From JBBRYB01 sp038238115 (GTDB lineage: Bacteria; Actinomycetota; Actinomycetes; Propionibacteriales; Nocardioidaceae): 9,794 nt of DNA. Each line of letters begins with the position of its first letter. Position 1 is the first letter of the stretch. The stretch spans positions 1 through 9,794 of the forward strand of contig JBBRYB010000095.1 of NCBI GenBank assembly GCA_038238115.1, in the 5' to 3' direction. The notes under the pieces were generated by a model, which saw only the letters and a program-made list of their open reading frames with translations, was not told where the DNA came from and made no database searches. The position numbers and the translations under genes are program-made. Positions 6,870-9,794 of this stretch are shown here, one piece after another.

Positions 6870-6920
6870 AACTTTCAGCCTATCGAGTTGTTTCAGGCAG
6901 TGAGGTCTACGGTAACGGTC
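6870..6920. promoter_or_regulatory. Divergent promoter region between DUF6153 and the 67-residue protein
   Basis: The 51 bases between two divergent starts carry a -10-like TAGGCT on the minus strand (6882-6877, seven bases before GTG 6869) and TACGGT on the plus strand (6908-6913, seven bases before ATG 6921). Both fit leaderless transcription. No CsoR or CueR-type operator is recognisable. Confidence 0.4.
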
Positions 6921-7124
6921 ATGGCCGCCGAAAACTTCTCTCCCGAGCCCGGTCGTGATCTGGGACCGCTCATCCATGCCCTCCGTCGAAACGGCGGGAC
7001 ACTTACCTTCGCCCAGTGGGTCTCGGTTCCCCAATCGATGACAGTCAACCTGCACCTGCCTGACGACGAGGAACGGGCCAAAAAGTGCCGCCTCGCCATC
7101 GAGGAGTGGCGCCGGGGGGAGTAG
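6921..7124 (+). CDS. Small hypothetical protein, 67 residues
   Basis: Not recognised. From the ATG at 6921 it is a soluble, charged protein with a predicted helix DLGPLIHALRRNGG, a TLTFAQWVSVPQSMTVNLHL stretch that reads like strand or amphipathic structure, and a C-terminal helix DEERAKKCRLAIEEWRRG. There is one Cys and no signal peptide or membrane segment. A TTG at 6888 could extend it by 11 residues but would overlap the divergent promoter. The regular alternation of secondary structure and a -10-like hexamer argue for a real gene; its short length and lack of a known family leave doubt. It converges on the CDF gene, with ten bases between the two stops. Confidence 0.55.
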   Translation: MAAENFSPEPGRDLGPLIHALRRNGGTLTFAQWVSVPQSMTVNLHLPDDEERAKKCRLAIEEWRRGE

Positions 7125-7134
7125 TGAAGTCAAC

Positions 7135-8082
7135 TTACGTGTGAATCTCGTGCTCGTGAGCGCTGTGCGCCGCTGACTCGAACTGGAACGTGGAGTGCTC
7201 GACGTCGAAGTGGCCAGTCAGGCACTCCTGCACCTCGTCAAGCAGCTGGGGCACGTGGCCGTCGAGGAAGCACTTGTCGTCGACGACGACGTGGGCCGAG
7301 AGCGTCGGTAGGTCTGACGTCACCGTCCACACGTGGAGATCGTGCACGTTCTGCACATGAGGAACCTCGGTCAGGTGGCTGCGAATACCTCCGAGGTCGA
7401 CGCCGGCGGGTGCCGCTTCGAGCAGAATCCGGCCCGAGTCCCGCAACAGCCCCCACGCCGCCCGCAGCATGAGGGCAACGACGATCAGAGACGCAATGGA
7501 GTCAGCTCGGGTGAAGCCGGTGAAGACGATCACGAGGCCGGCAATAACGGTGGCGATGAAGCCGTAGAGGTCGGTCAAGATGTGCTGAAAGGAGCCCTCG
7601 ACGTTCAAGCTCGAGCGGTTGGCCTTGGCCAACGTCCAGGCGGCAGCAAGGTTGACGACCACCCCCAACAGCGCCACGACCAGCACCGGGCCGCCTTCGA
7701 CGGGTGGGGGGTCCACGAGGCGGCGAATGGCCTCGATGGTGACGACGCCGCTCACCACCAGCAGCGTGATGCCGTTGACGGCCGCCGAGAGAATCTCAGC
7801 CCGATTCCATCCGTAGGTCCATGATCCTGCGGCGGGGCGCGCAGCGAGACGGATGGCCCACAGGGAAGCAGCGATGGCGCCGGCGTCGGTCAACATGTGC
7901 CCAGCATCCGACAGCAGCGCCAGGGAGTGAACCAAGAAGGCAACGACGACCTCAACGGCCATGAAGCCGACGATGAGAGCTAGGCCAACGGCCAGGTAGC
8001 GGGTGTCGGCGTTGGCGGAGACACCGTGACTATGGCCAGGGTCCTCGTGCGGCCGGGTCTCAGCGGAATCGTGACTGGCCAC
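7135..8082 (-). CDS. CzcD/ZitB-type CDF zinc/cadmium/cobalt exporter
   Basis: Proton-coupled divalent metal exporter of the inner membrane, 315 residues from the GTG at 8082. That start has AGAGGA five bases upstream; a GTG at 8139 would give 334 residues. A short His-bearing head (HEDPGHSHG) precedes six membrane segments. TM2 holds LLSDAGHMLTDAGA with H62 and D66, and TM5 holds FQHILTDLYG with H167 and D171, the 2-His/2-Asp site of Zn-type CDFs. TYGWNRAEILSA after TM2 is the usual CzcD signature. The cytoplasmic domain contains VHDLHVWTVTSDLPTLSAHV, as in CzcD and ZitB, and the tail is again His-rich (HSAHEHEIH). It diverges from the CmtR-like sensor across 76 bases and is probably repressed by it. 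Confidence 0.93.
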   Translation of the reverse strand: MASHDSAETRPHEDPGHSHGVSANADTRYLAVGLALIVGFMAVEVVVAFLVHSLALLSDAGHMLTDAGAIAASLWAIRLAARPAAGSWTYGWNRAEILSAAVNGITLLVVSGVVTIEAIRRLVDPPPVEGGPVLVVALLGVVVNLAAAWTLAKANRSSLNVEGSFQHILTDLYGFIATVIAGLVIVFTGFTRADSIASLIVVALMLRAAWGLLRDSGRILLEAAPAGVDLGGIRSHLTEVPHVQNVHDLHVWTVTSDLPTLSAHVVVDDKCFLDGHVPQLLDEVQECLTGHFDVEHSTFQFESAAHSAHEHEIHT

Positions 8083-8158
8083 AGCGGTCCTCTCGGTCTG
8101 GTGAGTAGTCGCCCGCCGTGTGAATGCGGAGGCCGGCACCCTAGCGTAGTATCACCTT
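8083..8158. promoter_or_regulatory. Divergent control region between CDF exporter and CmtR-like sensor
   Basis: The plus strand has TAGTAT (8147-8152) six bases before the ATG at 8159, a good -10 for a leaderless sensor mRNA. The same bases read on the minus strand give GATACT (8153-8148), a possible -10 for the CDF with about 59 bases of leader to GTG 8082. Overlap of the two hexamers means one repressor bound here could shut both. CTA-gcg-TAG (8141-8149) lies beside them, but no long operator palindrome is evident. AGAGGA for the CDF start is at 8093-8088. Confidence 0.5.
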
Positions 8159-8542
8159 ATGGCGATGACAACGACCCCCGACGTTGATGCAACGACGGGG
8201 GGCGAGACTGGCTCACTGAAGGTCGCTGCCTGCTTGTTCCACGGCTTCAGCGACGCATCCCGGCTGGCAATCTTGCAGCACCTTGCCCTCGGCGAGCACC
8301 GGGTGGTTGACCTGACGGCTCACCTGGGCCTTGCTCAGAGCACCGTGAGCAAGCACCTGGCCTGCCTCAAGGACTGCGGCCTGGTCACTTCCCGAGCCAA
8401 AGGACGGGCGTCGGTGTACTCACTCACCCACCCAGAAGCCCTGCTGAGCCTGCTGGCCGCTGCTGAGCAGCTGCTCGACCTCACCGGCGACGCCGTTGCT
8501 CTCTGTGCCAACCACGGCATCACGTCCCAGTACAACGACTGA
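8159..8542 (+). CDS. cmtR: CmtR-like ArsR/SmtB Cd(II)/Pb(II)-sensing repressor
   Basis: Winged-helix repressor, 127 residues, expected to release DNA on binding thiophilic metals. The DNA-recognition region LAQSTVSKHLACLKDCGLV (about 58-76) contains C69 and C73, the CxxxC pair that matches C57/C61 of M. tuberculosis CmtR. C116 near the C-terminus (ALCANHG) matches its third ligand C102, with a C73-C116 spacing of 43 against 41. An extra C25 precedes the FSDASRLAIL core. The position of the thiols in the recognition helix separates it from the KmtR-type sensor at the left of the window. It stands between two exporters: the CzcD-type gene divergently, and the Cys-tailed transporter 11 bases downstream. 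Confidence 0.88.
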   Translation: MAMTTTPDVDATTGGETGSLKVAACLFHGFSDASRLAILQHLALGEHRVVDLTAHLGLAQSTVSKHLACLKDCGLVTSRAKGRASVYSLTHPEALLSLLAAAEQLLDLTGDAVALCANHGITSQYND

Positions 8543-8543
8543 C

Positions 8544-8548
8544 GAGGA
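8544..8548 (+). promoter_or_regulatory. Ribosome binding site of the Cys-tailed transporter
   Basis: GAGGA lies five bases before the ATG at 8554, inside the 11-base gap after the cmtR-like stop. It supports co-transcription with separate translation initiation. Confidence 0.6.
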
Positions 8549-8553
8549 CCCCC

Positions 8554-9324
8554 ATGACCACTACAGTCAGCGGGGCTCAGCCCGGAATTCTCACCCCTCA
8601 GGACCGCCAGCGCCTTGGGCGCCGAGCCAAGCTCCTCGCCGGCGCATCTGTCACCTACAACGTCATCGAAGCCGTCGTCGCCATCACGGCCGGCCTCGTT
8701 GCTGGCTCCGTTGCCCTGGTTGGCTTCGGCCTCGACTCAATCGTCGAGGTGTCGAGCGGCCTCATCATCATCTGGCAGTTCTCTCACCGACTGCCCGAGA
8801 CCCGTGAGCGCCAGGCGCTTCGCCTCATGGCCATTGCGTTCTTCGGCCTGGCTGCCTACGTCACCATCGAATCCGTCCGAGCCCTCCTTGGCAGCACCGA
8901 GCCGTCCCCATCGCCAGTCGGCATTGCCCTAGCCGCAGCGTCGCTGGTCATCATGCCGTTCTTGTCCTGGGCGCAGCGCCGCACGGGCAAGGCCCTGGGC
9001 TCAAACGCCGTAGTGGCCGACTCCACCCAGACCCTGCTCTGCACCTACCTGTCCGCAGTGCTGCTCGTCGACCTCGTCCTCAACGCCACCCTGGGCTGGA
9101 GCTGGGCTGATCCCATCGCCGGGCTCATCATCGCCGCCGTTGCCGCCAGAGAAGGCCTCGAAGCATGGCGGGGTGAAGGGTGTTGCACTCCTGGTGCCAA
9201 CACCGATGACGCCTGCGGGTGCAATAACACCGACCAGGGTTGCACCGACGGGTGCTGCACCAACGAGCAGTCGACAGCCCCGGCCCTCCTCCAAATCGAC
9301 TCGAGGCCCGGGCAAGGCCGGTAG
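8554..9324 (+). CDS. Non-canonical CDF-type cation transporter with Cys-rich C-terminal tail
   Basis: Membrane protein of 256 residues resembling the membrane half of a CDF exporter: about six hydrophobic segments between residues 28 and 200, with GSVALVGFGLDSIVEVSSG (51-69) as TM2 and NAVVADSTQTLLCTYLSAVL (151-170) as TM5. TM2 has D61 and E65. Aligning the AD of TM5 with YiiP puts Q159 and C163 where the His and Asp ligands normally sit. The usual cytoplasmic domain is absent. After EAWRGEG comes a tail with seven Cys (210, 211, 221, 223, 230, 234, 235), including CGC and two CC pairs. Its partner is the CmtR-like Cd/Pb sensor 11 bases upstream, so soft-metal (Cd, Pb) efflux or buffering is the best guess. 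I believe similar transporters occur in other actinomycetes, but their metal specificity is not known to me. Confidence 0.87.
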   Translation: MTTTVSGAQPGILTPQDRQRLGRRAKLLAGASVTYNVIEAVVAITAGLVAGSVALVGFGLDSIVEVSSGLIIIWQFSHRLPETRERQALRLMAIAFFGLAAYVTIESVRALLGSTEPSPSPVGIALAAASLVIMPFLSWAQRRTGKALGSNAVVADSTQTLLCTYLSAVLLVDLVLNATLGWSWADPIAGLIIAAVAAREGLEAWRGEGCCTPGANTDDACGCNNTDQGCTDGCCTNEQSTAPALLQIDSRPGQGR

Positions 9325-9766
9325 GTAGACCCGACCGTCCGATGCATTCGGCTCCCCGGATCAGAGGCCGGCGGCAGAAATGCGCGCGCGTCTCCCCTTC
9401 ACTGGTATCCCGATGAGGGTGTTCAGCGTGGAACAGCGCTTCGGATAACAGCGCCTCGAACATGGGCATTGGCGACTGCGTAGTACTTGAAGGTGCCGTC
9501 TTGGCGTGCACTCGTCGGGCCCATGCAGCCCCGCAGCGACGTTGACCTCTGGGTTAATCGCCAAGAGGTCACCTGACTCGATCCTCCGCAGAACCTCGCC
9601 AGCCTTCACAAATTTCCGCGAGGAGGCTCCGGCTCGGTGTCTTTCGAGGCATTTGAAGAGTCTCAGTAGTGGTGTCTCAGTTTGGCCTCGGTAGTTATGC
9701 GACACCGTTGTTCCTGTTGGGTCGGCCGTTGGGCGTCCCAAAGGCGCTGAAGACCTTGTTGGGATC
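9325..9766. other. Region without a confident gene
   Basis: About 440 bases downstream of the transporter. Directly visible are: a short CCGA...TCGG inverted repeat (9340-9352) without a T-run; AACAGCGC twice at 15-base spacing (9432 and 9447); GTCTCAGT twice at 14-base spacing (9660 and 9674); a TGTC...GACA inverted repeat; and a TTGGG-CGT-CCCAA hairpin (9729-9741). Minus-strand frames are open here, but none has recognisable family features over its length. Two overlapping stretches look faintly protein-like (ESGDLLAINPEVNVAAG in one frame, QDGTFKYYAVANAHVRG in another), which might be remnants of a frameshifted gene. Confidence 0.45.
9671..9706. repeat. Inverted repeat GGTGTC...GACACC, resolvase-site-like
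   Basis: GGTGTC (9671-9676) and GACACC (9701-9706) are perfect 6-base arms around a 24-base centre. The TGTC...GACA core spans 32 bases, and its right half reads AGTTATGCGACA. TGTC...GACA arms at such spacing resemble subsites bound by Tn3-type serine resolvases; transposon-end or hairpin readings are equally open. Confidence 0.3.
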
Positions 9767-9794
9767 ATGACGCGATTTGTGGGTTCGGACCAAC
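9767..9794 (+). CDS. Possible 5' end of a gene running off the window
   Basis: An ATG at 9767 opens a frame reading MTRFVGSDQ up to the edge. No Shine-Dalgarno is evident and nine residues cannot define a family. An N-terminus of this kind would not be out of place for some transposases, which would also suit the inverted repeat upstream, but that is speculation. Confidence 0.2.

Noticed and set aside
6870..7133. 88-residue N-terminal extension of the DUF6153 gene
   Set aside because: It lies opposite the 67-residue gene and has no signal, membrane or family features; GTG 6869 gives a normal DUF6153-like N-terminus.
9780..9794. GGTTCGGACC resembling a tRNA T-arm at the right edge
   Set aside because: No acceptor, anticodon or D-arm can be fitted in the preceding bases, and the T-loop consensus is incomplete.

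Overview
The window is high-GC DNA from an actinomycete. Three things point there: GTG starts and several genes that appear leaderless; close matches to metal sensors first described in Mycobacterium tuberculosis (KmtR, CmtR); and actinobacterial families such as DUF6153. Mycolicibacterium, Rhodococcus, Gordonia or a relative would fit, but genus cannot be fixed from the sequence. It reads as a metal-handling accessory segment with a small detoxification operon in its left half.

Left part (156-1630, +): a kmtR-type Ni/Co sensor overlaps by one base a His-rich cation diffusion facilitator (CDF) exporter, forming a sensor-plus-exporter operon. Next (1733-4718, +): an ArsR regulator without metal ligands, two SRPBCC/AHSA1-fold proteins joined by ATGA overlaps, then a 554-residue FAD aromatic hydroxylase. 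This looks like an organic-ligand-responsive detoxification or catabolic unit. A 63-residue protein with a CxCx3CxC cluster follows (4749-4940).

Middle (4993-6869, -): DUF6153 membrane protein, DUF305 lipoprotein and a His-rich lipoprotein, read in that order. This is a cell-envelope set of the type found near copper resistance genes. A 67-residue protein of unknown function (6921-7124, +) diverges from it.

Right part: a CzcD/ZitB-type CDF exporter (7135-8082, -) diverges from a CmtR-like Cd/Pb sensor (8159-8542, +). The sensor is followed after 11 bases by a non-canonical CDF-type transporter whose C-terminal domain is replaced by a seven-cysteine tail (8554-9324). The sensor sits where it could control both exporters. 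The last 470 bases hold no confident gene. They contain a TGTC...GACA inverted repeat and what may be the first nine codons of another gene running off the edge.

Taken together there are three CDF-type exporters, two metal-sensing ArsR proteins, two envelope lipoproteins and a small Cys protein. No P-type ATPase, MerR or CsoR regulator, CRISPR, tRNA, rRNA or complete mobile element was seen.
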